DNA of 64,000 nt from Verrucomicrobiota bacterium. Lineage in GTDB: Bacteria; Verrucomicrobiota; Verrucomicrobiia; Limisphaerales; UBA9464. The first letter of the stretch is position 1; each line of letters begins with the position of its first letter. Where the stretch lies: assembly GCA_017309115.1 (NCBI GenBank), contig JAFLEF010000017.1:1-64000 (forward strand), given 5' to 3'. The notes beneath the pieces were generated by a model. It made no database searches. It was not told the origin of the DNA and saw only the letters and a list, made by a program, of their open reading frames with translations. The translations under genes and the position numbers were made by a program. This document shows, one piece after another, positions 35,723 to 47,415 of the stretch.

Positions 35723-35795
35723 CCGGAGCATCGATCGGGGGGCAGAAATTTGCCTGACTCGACTTCAGAGCCGTCGGTCGTAGGGTCTCGTCCAC

Positions 35796-36647
35796 ATGGA
35801 GACAGTCCGCCTTACTTTGGGCCATTCCCCCGATCCTGACGACGCGTTCATGTTCTACGGTCTGGCCAAGGAACTCATTCCGACCCCCGGCCTGCAGTTC
35901 GAACACATCTTGCAGGATATCCAGACGCTCAACGAACGGGCGACCCGAGGGGAACTCGACATCTCCGCGATCAGCATCCATGCCTACGCGTACGTCAGTG
36001 AGACCTACGCCCTGCTGCCCAGCGGGGCGAGCATGGGTGACGGCTACGGTCCGATGCTGGTGGCCAAGCAACGGTTCAGTCGGGAAGAAGTGGCCCGCAA
36101 ACGCATTGCCATCCCGGGGCGCATGACCAGCGCGTTCCTCGCCTTGCAGCTGTGGCTGGGTCGGCCGGGTCGGGAACTGGATCTGGTCGTGGTGCCGTTC
36201 GACGAGATTTTTGCGGCGGTCAAGTCTGGTCAGGCCGACGTGGGCCTGATCATTCACGAGGGACAGTTGACCTATCGGAACGAAGGTTTGGAGCTGTGTG
36301 AAGACTTGGGAATTTGGTGGGGACGGGAGAACGACGGGCTTCCTTTGCCGCTGGGTGGCAACGTGATTCACAAACGCCACCCGGTCGAACTCCGCCGCCG
36401 GGTGAGCGACATTCTCACCGGCAGCATTCAGTACAGCCTCGATCACCGTCCCGAAGCCGTGGCGCATTCGCTGCAGTGGGCGCGGGACATGGGCCGGGAT
36501 CTGGCCGACCAGTTTGTTGGCATGTACGTCAACCACTGGACCTTGGATTACGGCGAAAAAGGTCGGGAAAGCATCCGCCGATTCCTCGGCCGCGGCCAGG
36601 CGCTGGGGCTGATTCCCCAGGCGCCGCCGCTGGAGTTCGTGGTGTAA
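35796..36647 (+). CDS. mqnD: menaquinone biosynthesis protein, MqnD/MqnA family
   Basis: 283-aa protein of the futalosine menaquinone pathway. The opening LGHSPDPDDAFMFYGL matches 1,4-dihydroxy-6-naphthoate synthase (MqnD), which converts cyclic dehypoxanthine futalosine; the related MqnA shares the fold. Further motifs are LDISAISIHAYAY, SGASMGDGYGPMLVAK and GLIIHEGQLTY. It uses a periplasmic-binding-protein-like fold but has no signal peptide. No other mqn gene lies in the window. The MqnD-over-MqnA choice is likely but not certain. Confidence 0.85.
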   Translation: METVRLTLGHSPDPDDAFMFYGLAKELIPTPGLQFEHILQDIQTLNERATRGELDISAISIHAYAYVSETYALLPSGASMGDGYGPMLVAKQRFSREEVARKRIAIPGRMTSAFLALQLWLGRPGRELDLVVVPFDEIFAAVKSGQADVGLIIHEGQLTYRNEGLELCEDLGIWWGRENDGLPLPLGGNVIHKRHPVELRRRVSDILTGSIQYSLDHRPEAVAHSLQWARDMGRDLADQFVGMYVNHWTLDYGEKGRESIRRFLGRGQALGLIPQAPPLEFVV

Positions 36648-36671
36648 CGTCAGCGGCCTGACTCGCGCCGG

Positions 36672-37934
36672 CTAGTTGGTCAGGAATTTCGCGAGGTCAG
36701 TGGCTCGCTTGCGCGGACTGACCAGGGCGAGACTGAAGTGTTCCGGCCGAAAAAAGTCGCGGGCCACTCGGCATAGGTCGGCCGGCTTGACCGCGGACAG
36801 TTGAGCGGTGATTTCGGCTGCATCAGGAACTCGGCCGTATCCCAGCCAATGCTCGCCGAGGAGCATCATGTGGTTTTCGGTGTTCTCCAACTGGAGCTCA
36901 TGTTGCCCCAGGACGTAATCCCGGGCGCGATTGAATTCCGCCCGGGTAGGGGCGGCCTCCGTGAGCTGATGCAATTCGCGGCGAATGAGCTTTAAGGTGC
37001 GGCTGAGTTCGTCGGTCGCCAGCCCGGCGGAGATTACCAAGTCTCCGCAGTCGTCCCAAAAGCTGGTGGAGCTGTTGATGTTGTAGGTGAGCCCGTGCTG
37101 TTCGCGGACGACTTGGAAGAGACGGGAGCTCATGTTCTCGCCCAGGACGACGTTGAGCAATCGCAGAGCGAACCGCCGGGGGTCGTGCCGGGAACAGGTC
37201 CGAATGCCCAAACTGAGATTCGTCTGTTCCGTGTCCTTATGGGTGAGTCGCAGGCTGGGTCCGCGGGCCCGAACGGGAGCGGCTTCGTACGAGGGGCGTT
37301 CGCCGGGTCGGAAGGATCGGGAACGTCGCCGGACCAGTTTGACTAGGTCTTGATGGTTCACGTTCCCGGCGGCCGTGATGACAGTGGCGCCGGTCACGTA
37401 GTTGGATTCGACGTAGTTGAAGAAATCCCGCCGGTACATGGTGTTGAGCGTGCGGGGGGTGCCAATCACCGGCCGGCCCAAGGGATGTCTCGGGAATTGA
37501 AGGGCATTCAGCAGATCGTGGACCTGTTCGGCCGGTTGGTCCTGGTACATCGCAATCTCGTCTTTGATGACGTCGCGTTCCTTGGAAATTTCCTCCGGTT
37601 CAAACTGCGACTCCAGGAACATATCCAGGAGCACATCCAACAGCCCGGGGAGACGTTCCCGTTGGGCGCGGGCGTAGAAGCAGGTGTGTTCCTCGTCCGT
37701 AAAGGCGTTGAGATAGCCGCCGACTCCTTCGACGGCTTGGGAAATCTGAGCGGCATTCCGGCGCCGGGTGCCCTTGAACATCATATGCTCGATGAAGTGG
37801 GAGATCCCATTCCAACGGGCGGGTTCATGCCGGCCGCCGACGCCCACCCAGATGCCAACGGACACGCTGGCCATGTGGGGCATGGCAGCCGTCAGAACGG
37901 TCAGTCCGTTTTCTAGGCGGGTCACTTCGTACAT
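36672..37934 (-). CDS. M16 family zinc peptidase (single unit)
   Basis: 420-aa zinc protease. The inverted zinc motif HFIEH is at residues 46-50 and the downstream Glu ligand is in the ERDVIKDEI region. The C-terminal half carries the usual inactive M16_C lobe. It has no signal peptide. Family members cleave leader peptides or degrade short peptides. It is the last of three minus-strand genes (mutY, LOG, M16), with 101 bp from the LOG gene. Confidence 0.93.
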   Translation of the reverse strand: MYEVTRLENGLTVLTAAMPHMASVSVGIWVGVGGRHEPARWNGISHFIEHMMFKGTRRRNAAQISQAVEGVGGYLNAFTDEEHTCFYARAQRERLPGLLDVLLDMFLESQFEPEEISKERDVIKDEIAMYQDQPAEQVHDLLNALQFPRHPLGRPVIGTPRTLNTMYRRDFFNYVESNYVTGATVITAAGNVNHQDLVKLVRRRSRSFRPGERPSYEAAPVRARGPSLRLTHKDTEQTNLSLGIRTCSRHDPRRFALRLLNVVLGENMSSRLFQVVREQHGLTYNINSSTSFWDDCGDLVISAGLATDELSRTLKLIRRELHQLTEAAPTRAEFNRARDYVLGQHELQLENTENHMMLLGEHWLGYGRVPDAAEITAQLSAVKPADLCRVARDFFRPEHFSLALVSPRKRATDLAKFLTN

Positions 37935-38035
37935 GCCGGCAACTTAGCGGGATTTCGGCGCAGTCGAAGGTCTTTTATCTGTGGGAAGTGCCTGCAAATC
38001 AGGTGTTATCCTGTTTCGGCTCAGAATCTTTTGGG

Positions 38036-38719
38036 TTACCGGAAGGCAGCGGGCACCTGTTCGGGCACACCCACGCTTCGGCGGTAATCTCGGATCCATT
38101 CGACCACCTGAGCCGGCTCATCGGTCACCTGCATGAGATCCAGGTCTCCCGGGGAAATGAGCCGGCCGGATTCGAGGGTGTTCTTGAGCCAATCCAACAG
38201 ACCGGACCAGTACTGGGTTCCGAAGAGAATAATGGGGAAGGAAGGAATCCGTTGGGTTTGGACCAGGGTGACCACTTCAAACAGTTCATCCAGGGTCCCG
38301 AATCCGCCCGGCATGTACACGAATCCCATACTGTATTTGACCAGGCACACCTTGCGCGTGAAGAAGTAGTGAAAGTTGACGCCCAGATTGGCATATCGGT
38401 TGCCCTTCTGTTCGAATGGCAATTCGATGTTAAGGCCCACGCTGGGAACGCCTTTGACGTGGGCGGCTCCGCGGTTGGCTGCTTCCATGATGCCGGGACC
38501 CCCGCCTGTAACGGTGGCTATCCCGTGTTTCGCCAAGCCTTCACAAATGGCTACTGCGGCTTTGTAGTTGGGATCGTCTGACTTAGTTCGGGCGCTCCCA
38601 AAGACGGTTACGGCCGGTCCCAAGCGGGACAACGTGTCGAACGAATCGACAAACTCGGCCATAATCTTGAAGACGCGCCAGGGATCTTCCGCGCGTCGCG
38701 TTGCGTGGTCGTCGGACAT
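38036..38719 (-). CDS. LOG family protein (TIGR00730)
   Basis: 227-aa Rossmann-like protein formerly called lysine decarboxylase. The diagnostic motif PGGFGTLDE is present, together with FGSARTKSDDPNY and GGGPGIMEAANRGA. Family members include phosphoribohydrolases that release free cytokinin-type bases from nucleotides. The ATG at 38719 (MSDDHATRR) is chosen; the upstream open frame has no family similarity. Confidence 0.9.
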   Translation of the reverse strand: MSDDHATRRAEDPWRVFKIMAEFVDSFDTLSRLGPAVTVFGSARTKSDDPNYKAAVAICEGLAKHGIATVTGGGPGIMEAANRGAAHVKGVPSVGLNIELPFEQKGNRYANLGVNFHYFFTRKVCLVKYSMGFVYMPGGFGTLDELFEVVTLVQTQRIPSFPIILFGTQYWSGLLDWLKNTLESGRLISPGDLDLMQVTDEPAQVVEWIRDYRRSVGVPEQVPAAFR

Positions 38720-38825
38720 CACCGGGAGCCTATGAGTCTCTTTGAAAAATGGAAGGGGCCCAGCACTCAGGAATTTTAGCGATGTCCTGAAATGCCCGTT
38801 CAGCACCATCCTGGAACGACTTTGT

Positions 38826-39941
<1,116 letters not shown>

Positions 39942-40034
39942 GGCGCACTCTCAGAGGGTTTCCGGGTGGAGTTCAATTGATCTATTGGTTTCCAGATCCC
40001 TGAGGATCACCCCGTCAACGGTGCTTTCGGTCCA

Positions 40035-40739
40035 ATGGTTCTGGATACTTTCGAATTGGAGGACGGCGTTGGGCCGTTCCAGGGTGCCGGCGTGCCCACT
40101 GATTTATCCGCCCGCCGCCCGATCAAAACGCGCGACGCCCGCTGGGTCCAAGCCTTCGCGCGCCGGTTGGCCCAGAGTTCCGTAACCCCCAATCAGATCT
40201 CAGTGTTGGGTTTGGTCCTGGCGGGTCTGGCTGGACTGGCCCTGGCAGCCCAGGGTCGATTTTCCGCCTTGATGACCGTTTGGTCTTTCCTCGTTGCCGC
40301 CGGGGGAATCCAAGGACGTCTTCTTTGTAATCTGCTGGACGGTCTGGTGGCGGTGGAAGGAGGCAAGGCCAGTACCACCGGACCAATCTACAATGAACTG
40401 CCGGATCGGTTAGCCGACCTGATGGTGTTGGTAGGGGCAGGATACGGGGTCGGCGTGAATCCTGTCTGGGGTTGGTGCGCGGGCGTGGGCGCGTTGATGA
40501 CGGCTTATGTTCGGGCTCTCGGGGCGAGTATTGGCGGAGGACAGCAGTTCCAAGGACCAATGTCGAAATCGCATCGGATGGCCATGCTGACGGGTGCGGC
40601 GTTGATCGCTGCGGGGACAGTTCCGTGGGGTTGGAGCGCGCGAATTATGGAGGTGGCATTGATCCTCGTTACTGTGGGAACGGCCATCACCTGCGTGCGC
40701 CGGCTTCAGCGCATCGTGCGGAATTTGGAGGCGGCATGA
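40035..40739 (+). CDS. CDP-alcohol phosphatidyltransferase family protein
   Basis: 234-aa integral membrane enzyme with about six helices. The CDP-alcohol motif is present in variant form: DG, then AV in place of the usual AR, then G, and NELPD-RLAD with Asn at the usual third Asp position. Family enzymes transfer a phosphatidyl or phosphoalcohol group from a CDP-linked donor. The natural substrate is unclear. It is first in a three-gene operon with a PlsC-like acyltransferase and CdsA, and overlaps the next gene by ATGA. Confidence 0.87.
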   Translation: MVLDTFELEDGVGPFQGAGVPTDLSARRPIKTRDARWVQAFARRLAQSSVTPNQISVLGLVLAGLAGLALAAQGRFSALMTVWSFLVAAGGIQGRLLCNLLDGLVAVEGGKASTTGPIYNELPDRLADLMVLVGAGYGVGVNPVWGWCAGVGALMTAYVRALGASIGGGQQFQGPMSKSHRMAMLTGAALIAAGTVPWGWSARIMEVALILVTVGTAITCVRRLQRIVRNLEAA

Positions 40740-41338
40740 CCGACAACGCCTTGGCCCTGGGAGTACGCTTGTTGACCGGAGCACGCGCGCATTGGCGTGG
40801 TTGCGTGCCGGAGGTGCGCCAACGCATCTACTTCGCCAACCATTCCAGCAATCTCGACGCCTTGGTCCTCTGGGCGGTGTTGCCCCCGGCGGTCCGGCAA
40901 TTGACCCGTCCGGTGGCGGCGCGCGATTACTGGACCGCGGGTCCGCTCCGGCAGTATTTGGCCGCCCGGGTTTTTCACGCGGTGCTGATCGAGCGGCGCA
41001 AGCCGACGGTCTCGGACAATCCCTTGACCCAAATGATTGAGGCGCTGGGCACCACCCATTCGCTGATCCTGTTTCCGGAAGGCGGCCGGTTTACCGGAGT
41101 GGATCCACAGCCGTTCAAGGGCGGTCTGCATCACCTGGCACGAAAGCGGCCCGAGGTGGAATTGATTCCGGCGTATTTGGAGAATCTGAATCGGATCCTG
41201 CCCAAGGGCGAGATGCTGCCGGTACCGATGCTCGGTGGTGTGACGTTTGGAGCACCACTGGCCTGGATTGAAGGCGAAACCAAGGAGGCTTTTCTGGTCC
41301 GGGCGCGGCAGGCGGTCATGAGTTTGCGAACCCCATGA
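40736..41338 (+). CDS. 1-acyl-glycerol-3-phosphate acyltransferase-like protein
   Basis: 200-aa PlsC-family protein. The HX4D active site is NHSSNLD, followed by the glycerophosphate-binding block LFPEGGRF (usually FPEGTR). It has no clear membrane helix. The ATG at 40736 overlaps the previous stop, and its stop overlaps cdsA by ATGA. Its position suggests phospholipid synthesis; acyl donor and acceptor are inferred from the family. Confidence 0.87.
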   Translation: MTDNALALGVRLLTGARAHWRGCVPEVRQRIYFANHSSNLDALVLWAVLPPAVRQLTRPVAARDYWTAGPLRQYLAARVFHAVLIERRKPTVSDNPLTQMIEALGTTHSLILFPEGGRFTGVDPQPFKGGLHHLARKRPEVELIPAYLENLNRILPKGEMLPVPMLGGVTFGAPLAWIEGETKEAFLVRARQAVMSLRTP

Positions 41339-42264
41339 AGACAGATTCCTCAGTGGTGATGTTGTTCGGCGTGGTCCTGGGCATTCTTACCTTGGCCACG
41401 GGAATCGGGACGTGGCTTGGGCGCAGTCGTGGGCCCAACGACACGATTCAAAACCTGAACGCCCGGATTCGGGCGTGGTGGGTCATGGTAGCCGTGTTTG
41501 GCGGCGCGGTGGTCCTGGGCGAGCGCGCCACGTTGGTATTGTTCGGATTCATTTCCTTCCTGGCGCTGCGCGAGTTCATCACGTTGACGCCGACGCGGGC
41601 GGGGGATCATCGGACGCTCTTTTGGGTATTCTTCGTGATCACCCCGTTGCAGTACTGGATGGTGGCGGAACGTTGGTACGGGCTCTGGACGATTCTCATT
41701 CCCGTGTACGCCTTCCTCTTCGTGCCCCTGCGTAGTGCGCTGACGGGTGACAACGAGCGGTTTCTGGAACGGACCGCCAAGATTCAGTGGGCGCTGATGA
41801 TCTGTGTGTACTGTCTGAGCCATGCGCCTGCGTTGTTGCAGTTGCCGTTGCGACGCGGCGATCCGGTAGTGTTGTTGCTGTGGTTTGTGCTGGTGGTGCA
41901 GTTAAGCGACGTCCTGCAATACGTCTGGGGCAAGACCCTCGGGCGTCGCAAGGTCGTCCCGCAGGTCAGTCCCAACAAAACGTGGGAGGGACTGATCGGG
42001 GGAACGATCAGCGCCTCGGCCGTGGGGGCGGCGCTCTACCGCGCCACGCCGTTCACCGCGGTGCAGGCGGCGGGAATGGCGCTGGTGGTGACGGCCCTGG
42101 GATTTGCGGGCGGCGTGGTGATGTCGGCAATCAAACGCGACCGGGGTGTGAAAGATTTTGGGGCGCTGATTGAGGGGCATGGGGGAATGCTCGATCGGGT
42201 CGATTCCTTGGCTTTCGCCGCGCCGGTGTTTTTCCACCTGACTCGCTTTTACTTCACTGATTGA
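41335..42264 (+). CDS. cdsA: phosphatidate cytidylyltransferase
   Basis: 309-aa membrane enzyme making CDP-diacylglycerol from phosphatidate and CTP. The C-terminal signature is complete: SAIKRDRGVKDFG, then HGGMLDRVDSL. About eight hydrophobic helices are visible. The ATGA overlap with the acyltransferase gene indicates translational coupling. The product would supply donor for the first gene of the operon. Confidence 0.94.
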   Translation: MKTDSSVVMLFGVVLGILTLATGIGTWLGRSRGPNDTIQNLNARIRAWWVMVAVFGGAVVLGERATLVLFGFISFLALREFITLTPTRAGDHRTLFWVFFVITPLQYWMVAERWYGLWTILIPVYAFLFVPLRSALTGDNERFLERTAKIQWALMICVYCLSHAPALLQLPLRRGDPVVLLLWFVLVVQLSDVLQYVWGKTLGRRKVVPQVSPNKTWEGLIGGTISASAVGAALYRATPFTAVQAAGMALVVTALGFAGGVVMSAIKRDRGVKDFGALIEGHGGMLDRVDSLAFAAPVFFHLTRFYFTD

Positions 42265-42318
42265 ACTGGAGGGGCGGGGAGCACGGGCAGTTTCCATTTG
42301 TTCTGATGGGCGGAAACT

Positions 42319-43290
42319 TTGAAGATCCTGGCCTTGACCAATTACACCGCCAAATTGACTCCCGAGCAGGCTGACCGGTTGGAGGCCCGGGTTCGGGATG
42401 GAACCTTTGAGTTACGCGACGTTCCCTACGCACGGTTCAGCGGCGTGAAGAAGGATTTCAACGTCACCTACTACGAGTCTGGTAAGGTGGTGGTTCAGGG
42501 GAAGGGGACCCAGGACTTTGTCGAGTTCGTGCTGGAGCCCGAGGTGCTGCAAAAAGCGGAAGTGGGCTACGAAGAGGAATTGAATCCCGACTTGTTGCTA
42601 CCTCGACTAGGCGTGGACGAATCGGGCAAGGGCGACTTTTTCGGACCGCTTTGCGTGGCGGGGGTGTACGTCAACGCCGATGTCATCCGCGCTTGGAAGT
42701 CCGCCGGCGTCCGGGATTCCAAGAGCATTGGGAGCGATGCGCAGATTGCCAAGTTGGCTACGCTCATTCGGGAGACGCCCAAATGTGTCACCGCTGTGGT
42801 GCCCATCGGCAACGAAGCCTACAACCGAATGCACAAGTCGAACGGCTCGGTGAACCGGGTGTTGGCCTGGGGGCACGCTCGGGTCATTGAGAACCTGATG
42901 CTGCAGCGGCATCGGATGGTGCCGGCGCCGGTCCGGGCTATCAGCGATCAGTTTGCCCAGGACAAGGAGACGGTGGGGAAGGCTCTGATGACGTTGGGTC
43001 GGGAGATTGAGTTGGTGCAGCGTCATCGGGCCGAGGAGGATCTTGCCGTGGCGGCGGCGTCCATTCTGGCGCGCGATGAGTTTGTGCAGCGGCTCAAGCG
43101 ACTCGAGACGGAGTACGGCGTAAAACTTCCCAAGGGCGCCTCGAGTGCGGTGGAAGACGCGGCCCGAGCTTTTGTGGAAAAGCATGGCGCGACCCTGCTG
43201 CCGAAGGTGGCGAAAATGCACTTCCGCACTTCGTACCGGGTTCTGGGTTTGCCGGAGCCTCCGAAGGTGGAGTGGCGGAAGAAGGCCTGA
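42319..43290 (+). CDS. rnhC: ribonuclease HIII
   Basis: 323-aa RNase HII/HIII-fold nuclease that cuts the RNA strand of RNA-DNA hybrids. The N-terminal substrate-binding domain (about 1-90) is typical of HIII. The active site begins with VDESGKGDFFGPL and continues with GVRDSKSI. A TTG start at 42319 is used; no in-frame ATG precedes it. A strong hairpin follows 9 bp after the stop. Confidence 0.94.
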   Translation: MKILALTNYTAKLTPEQADRLEARVRDGTFELRDVPYARFSGVKKDFNVTYYESGKVVVQGKGTQDFVEFVLEPEVLQKAEVGYEEELNPDLLLPRLGVDESGKGDFFGPLCVAGVYVNADVIRAWKSAGVRDSKSIGSDAQIAKLATLIRETPKCVTAVVPIGNEAYNRMHKSNGSVNRVLAWGHARVIENLMLQRHRMVPAPVRAISDQFAQDKETVGKALMTLGREIELVQRHRAEEDLAVAAASILARDEFVQRLKRLETEYGVKLPKGASSAVEDAARAFVEKHGATLLPKVAKMHFRTSYRVLGLPEPPKVEWRKKA

Positions 43291-43299
43291 CGGAAGGCA

Positions 43300-43327
43300 A
43301 AACCCCCGAGGCCAACCTCGGGGGTTT
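43300..43327. terminator. bidirectional terminator between rnhC and the DUF4097-like gene
   Basis: A perfect 12-bp stem, AAACCCCCGAGG paired with CCTCGGGGGTTT, has loop CCAA. It lies between two convergent genes. T-tracts are short on both sides, so termination strength is inferred from the stem. Confidence 0.8.
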
Positions 43328-43352
43328 CGGGGATCTGAGTTGGGTTGGAAGC

Positions 43353-44354
43353 CTATTTGGTGGCGACCAGTTTCTTGATGGCGATGCCGCCTCCGGAGGT
43401 GCGCAGGACCACCTTGGCGCCGCCTTGGCCGACTGGACCGCGGAGTTCCGAGCGCGAAGGCTTACCACTGATGGTGACCGGAACCTCGGAACTCACCCGG
43501 CCGCCGGAGCATTCCGCGTCCAGATTGAAACTGGAGTCTTCCGGAACATAGACCGAGATGCTGCCGCCCGACGTGGCGAGGGATACGTCCGCCGGATTCT
43601 TGGAAAACCGAGCCGAGATGGATCCACCGGAGGTATCGGCTTCGACCGGTCCTTGTAAGTCGCCCAGTTCAATGCTGCCGCCAGACGTCTCGGCCTTAAC
43701 CGGTCCGGCAGCGGATTTGATTTGAATGGAACCGCCGGCGGTTTCGGCATTCACCGCTGCACCCATGACGCCGAGTCGGATGCTGCCTCCAGCGGTTTCG
43801 ACCGACGTCGGTCCGGTGGCGCCTTCGACCGTAACACTACCGCCCGCGGTTTCGGCTTTCAGGGTTCCATCGAGCTTGCCCACGGAGATCGATCCGCCCG
43901 CGGTCCCCAAGTCCACCTTACCGGTGAGATCAGGGACACGGATGGATCCCCCGGCGGTATCGAACTGGAGATCGAATTGTTTGGGGACGACGACTTGATA
44001 GCGGACGGACAGATTGGGACCGCGCCAGCTGCGATCGGGCTTTAGCATTCTGGCCTTCACCACGACCGAGTTACCGTCTTGTGTGAAAGTGAGTTGGTGT
44101 AGGTCCAGCATTTCCCGGGCGGTGCTGTCACTGGCCCGTTTGACTTCCCGATGAACCGTCAAATTGACCGCGGCTTCATCGGAAGTGGTGACTTCGATGC
44201 TCCCTCGATCGACATCCAGCACCAGTCGACCTCCGGGGCTCACTTGAAAAACGCGATTGGTGGTGGTCTCCAAAGCCCACGCGGAGGTCGTGGCGAGGAA
44301 TCCTGCGAGCAGAGCGGCCCGGATAAAACGCGGGCCAACGGAAGAGTGATTCAT
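43353..44354 (-). CDS. secreted DUF4097-like repeat protein
   Basis: 333-aa exported protein. The signal peptide [18 protein letters not shown] precedes a beta-strand repeat region. From about residue 125 to 285 a GGSI/GGSV motif recurs about every 15-20 residues, each followed by a strand and a turn; at least seven such units are seen, as in DUF4097 putative adhesins with a beta-solenoid fold. No catalytic motif is visible. The ATG at 44354 is chosen to give the signal peptide. It is divergent from the glycine dehydrogenase gene. Confidence 0.85.
   Translation of the reverse strand: MNHSSVGPRFIRAALLAGFLATTSAWALETTTNRVFQVSPGGRLVLDVDRGSIEVTTSDEAAVNLTVHREVKRASDSTAREMLDLHQLTFTQDGNSVVVKARMLKPDRSWRGPNLSVRYQVVVPKQFDLQFDTAGGSIRVPDLTGKVDLGTAGGSISVGKLDGTLKAETAGGSVTVEGATGPTSVETAGGSIRLGVMGAAVNAETAGGSIQIKSAAGPVKAETSGGSIELGDLQGPVEADTSGGSISARFSKNPADVSLATSGGSISVYVPEDSSFNLDAECSGGRVSSEVPVTISGKPSRSELRGPVGQGGAKVVLRTSGGGIAIKKLVATK
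43546..43960 (-). repeat. GGSI-coding repeat array
   Basis: Degenerate repeats of 45-60 bp, each containing a GCGGTTTCGG/CCGCCGGCGG-like core on the + strand that codes TAGGSI or TSGGSI. They make up the beta-solenoid part of the DUF4097-like protein. Confidence 0.7.
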
Positions 44355-44516
44355 GGCGAAAGAAGTACGCCGGATTCGGAGCAAAAGTTTCGGATTTTTA
44401 GGCTCATTAGAACTTCAGGCGGAGCTGAACCGCGGTTGAAAAGCAAACTGCGCTTGCGCCCCCTGCGTCGGCCCGTACCGTGCCCCGTCCTTGACGGGAT
44501 GTTCCCGACGACCGCA

Positions 44517-47387
44517 ATGAGCCAAGAAGCTTCCTCCTCTCGTTTTTCATTCACCGACATCTTTGCCCACCGACACATCGGACCGGAACCCGCCGAACAG
44601 GCGGAGATGCTGAACGTACTCGGTCTAGAATCCCTGACGGAATTGAGCCGCCGGGCCGTACCGGAATCGATTCGCCTTCCTCGGCCGCTGAACTTGCCGC
44701 CGGCGCTGAGCGAGATAGAGGCCCTGGGACGTCTGCGGTCCCTAGCTAGCCGGAACCAAGTTTTCCGCTCGTTCATCGGCTTGGGGTACTACGACACCAT
44801 CACTCCACCGGTGATCCAACGGAACATTTTGGAGAATCCGGGTTGGTACACCCAGTACACTCCCTACCAGGCCGAGATTTCTCAGGGTCGGTTGGAGGGA
44901 CTCCTGAACTTCCAAACGCTGGTTTGTGATCTGACCGGGCTCCAGATTGCCAATGCTTCGCTTCTCGACGAAGCCACCGCCTGTGCGGAGGCCATGATGC
45001 TGTGCCATCGGGTCAAGGAAGGCGAATCTCCGAACGGCGCGGTGGGCTCCCGATTCTTCGTGGCCGACAATTGTCATCCGCAGAACCTCGATCTGGTGCG
45101 GACGCGAGCGAAGGCGTTGGGATTGGAAGTCGTGGTGGGCTCGTGGAAGACCTTCCAGTTCACCCCGGAGTTCTTCGGGGCGCTGGTGCAGTATCCGGCG
45201 ACGGACGGAACGGTCGAGGACTACCAGGCCTTTGCTGCCGCGGCGAAGGCGGCGGGAGCGCTGCTCGTGGTGGCGACCGACTTGCTGGCGCTGACCCTGC
45301 TGAGGCCGCCGGGCGAATTCGGTGCGGACGTGGCCGTGGGCAGTGCCCAACGATTCGGAGTGCCGCTGGGTTATGGCGGGCCTCATGCGGCCTTTTTTGC
45401 CACGCGGGACGCCTTCAAGCGACAGATGCCGGGTCGGTTGGTCGGGGTCTCCAAGGACTCTCGGGGTCGACCGGCGTTGCGGTTGTCGCTGGGAACTCGC
45501 GAACAACATATCCGCCGCGACAAGGCCACTTCGAATATCTGCACGGCCCAAGCGCTGTTGGCGAACATGGCCATGGCATACGCCTGCTACCACGGTCCCT
45601 CCGGGCTGAAGGCCATCGCCCAACGGATTCATTCGCTCACCGGCTTACTGGCCGCCGGACTCGGCCGGCTAGGACTTCAGCTTTCCAATGGCACGTTCTT
45701 CGACACGCTGACGGTGACCGTGCCGAATGCCGCAGCGGTGGTGAAGGCGGCGGAGGCGCATCAAATCAATCTGCGCCGGGTCGATGCCACGCACGTGGGT
45801 GTGTCGCTGGATGAACCCACGACCGAGGCTGACGTGGAGGTGTTGCTGAAGGTTTTCGGGGTCGGGGCCACGGCTCCAGCGGTGGCGACGTTAAGCCCGG
45901 TGTCCTGTTCCTTGCCGCTGCGGACGAGTGCCTATCTGACTCATGCCGTATTCAACCGGTACCACAGCGAAACCGAGATGCTGCGGTATCTGCGTTTCCT
46001 CGAATCCAAGGACCTTTCACTCTGCCACAGCATGATTCCGCTGGGATCGTGCACGATGAAACTCAACTCCACGGCCGAGATGATGCCGGTCAGTTGGCCG
46101 GAGTTCTCGAAGATCCACCCGTTCGTTCCCGTGGGCCAGACCCGGGGCTATCAGCAGATGTTCGAAGAACTCGAACAATGGCTGGGCGAGATCACGGGCT
46201 TCGCTGGCGTTTCCCTGCAACCCAATGCCGGTTCCCAAGGCGAGTATGCCGGGTTGCTGGTGATTCGGGCTTGGCACGAGTCCCGGGGCGAAGGGCATCG
46301 GAACATCTGCCTGATTCCCACCAGTGCGCACGGCACCAATCCCGCCAGTGCCGTCATGGCGGGAATGACCGTCGTGGCTGTGGCCTGTGACAAGGAAGGC
46401 AACATTGATGTCGCTGATTTGCGCGTGAAGATCGACCTGCATCGGGATCAGTTGTCCTGCTTGATGGTCACTTACCCAAGCACTCACGGCGTCTTTGAAA
46501 CTTCCATTCGCGATATCTGCGCCCTCGTCCATTCGGTGGGCGGTCAGGTGTACATGGACGGTGCCAACCTTAACGCCCAGGTGGGGCTCACGTCGCCGGG
46601 CGTTATTGGGGCTGATGTCTGCCATTTGAACCTTCACAAGACTTTCTGCATTCCGCACGGCGGGGGCGGGCCCGGAGTGGGCCCGATTGGTGTGGCGGAA
46701 CACTTGGTTCCTTTCCTACCGGGTCACGTGGTGGTGAATCTGGGAGGAGAGGACCCGATTGGCGCCGTCAGTGCGGCTCCGTGGGGCAGTGCGAGCATTT
46801 GCACCATCTCCTGGATGTACATTGCGATGATGGGCGGGGAAGGACTGAAGACGGCGACCGAAGTGGCGATTCTGAACGCGAACTATGTCGCCCAGCGGTT
46901 GGAGCCGTATTTTCCGACGTTGTACCGCGCCAATGGGTTGGTGGCGCACGAGTGCATCCTGGATTTGCGACCCTACAAGACCGTCACGGCGGAAGATGTC
47001 GCGAAGCGCCTCATGGATTATGGCTTCCATGCGCCGACGTTGAGTTGGCCCGTGGCCGGGACCCTGATGGTGGAGCCGACCGAATCGGAATCCAAAGCCG
47101 AGTTGGACCGCTTCTGCGATGCGATGATTGCAATCCACGCGGAAATTGTGGCGATTGAGTCGGGACAGGCGGATCCGAAGAACAATCCACTCAAGAATGC
47201 GCCGCATCCGGCCGACGTGGTGACGGCCGACGTTTGGAGTCGACCGTATGGCCGGGAACAAGCCGCTTACCCGGTTCCCGGACTGCGGAACTTCAAGTTT
47301 TGGCCGTCGGTGGGCCGAGTTGACAACGTCTTTGGCGACCGGAATCTGGTTTGCTCCTGCGTCGGGATGGAAGCCTATCAGGCTTAA
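44517..47387 (+). CDS. gcvP: glycine dehydrogenase (decarboxylating), P-protein of glycine cleavage
   Basis: 956-aa single-chain P-protein, the same length as E. coli GcvP. It decarboxylates glycine and passes the aminomethyl group to the lipoylated H-protein. The N-terminal signature is [13 protein letters not shown], and the pyridoxal-phosphate lysine is in [18 protein letters not shown]. The ATG at 44517 is chosen; an in-frame ATG at 44499 is possible. No gcvT or gcvH is adjacent, so the operon is split in this organism. Confidence 0.95.
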   Translation: MSQEASSSRFSFTDIFAHRHIGPEPAEQAEMLNVLGLESLTELSRRAVPESIRLPRPLNLPPALSEIEALGRLRSLASRNQVFRSFIGLGYYDTITPPVIQRNILENPGWYTQYTPYQAEISQGRLEGLLNFQTLVCDLTGLQIANASLLDEATACAEAMMLCHRVKEGESPNGAVGSRFFVADNCHPQNLDLVRTRAKALGLEVVVGSWKTFQFTPEFFGALVQYPATDGTVEDYQAFAAAAKAAGALLVVATDLLALTLLRPPGEFGADVAVGSAQRFGVPLGYGGPHAAFFATRDAFKRQMPGRLVGVSKDSRGRPALRLSLGTREQHIRRDKATSNICTAQALLANMAMAYACYHGPSGLKAIAQRIHSLTGLLAAGLGRLGLQLSNGTFFDTLTVTVPNAAAVVKAAEAHQINLRRVDATHVGVSLDEPTTEADVEVLLKVFGVGATAPAVATLSPVSCSLPLRTSAYLTHAVFNRYHSETEMLRYLRFLESKDLSLCHSMIPLGSCTMKLNSTAEMMPVSWPEFSKIHPFVPVGQTRGYQQMFEELEQWLGEITGFAGVSLQPNAGSQGEYAGLLVIRAWHESRGEGHRNICLIPTSAHGTNPASAVMAGMTVVAVACDKEGNIDVADLRVKIDLHRDQLSCLMVTYPSTHGVFETSIRDICALVHSVGGQVYMDGANLNAQVGLTSPGVIGADVCHLNLHKTFCIPHGGGGPGVGPIGVAEHLVPFLPGHVVVNLGGEDPIGAVSAAPWGSASICTISWMYIAMMGGEGLKTATEVAILNANYVAQRLEPYFPTLYRANGLVAHECILDLRPYKTVTAEDVAKRLMDYGFHAPTLSWPVAGTLMVEPTESESKAELDRFCDAMIAIHAEIVAIESGQADPKNNPLKNAPHPADVVTADVWSRPYGREQAAYPVPGLRNFKFWPSVGRVDNVFGDRNLVCSCVGMEAYQA

Positions 47388-47415
47388 GGCCGACGGGTCC
47401 CGACACCACGGTCGG

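Noticed and set aside
44151..44516. N-terminal extension of gcvP
   Set aside because: Overlaps the divergent DUF4097-like gene and has no GcvP similarity.
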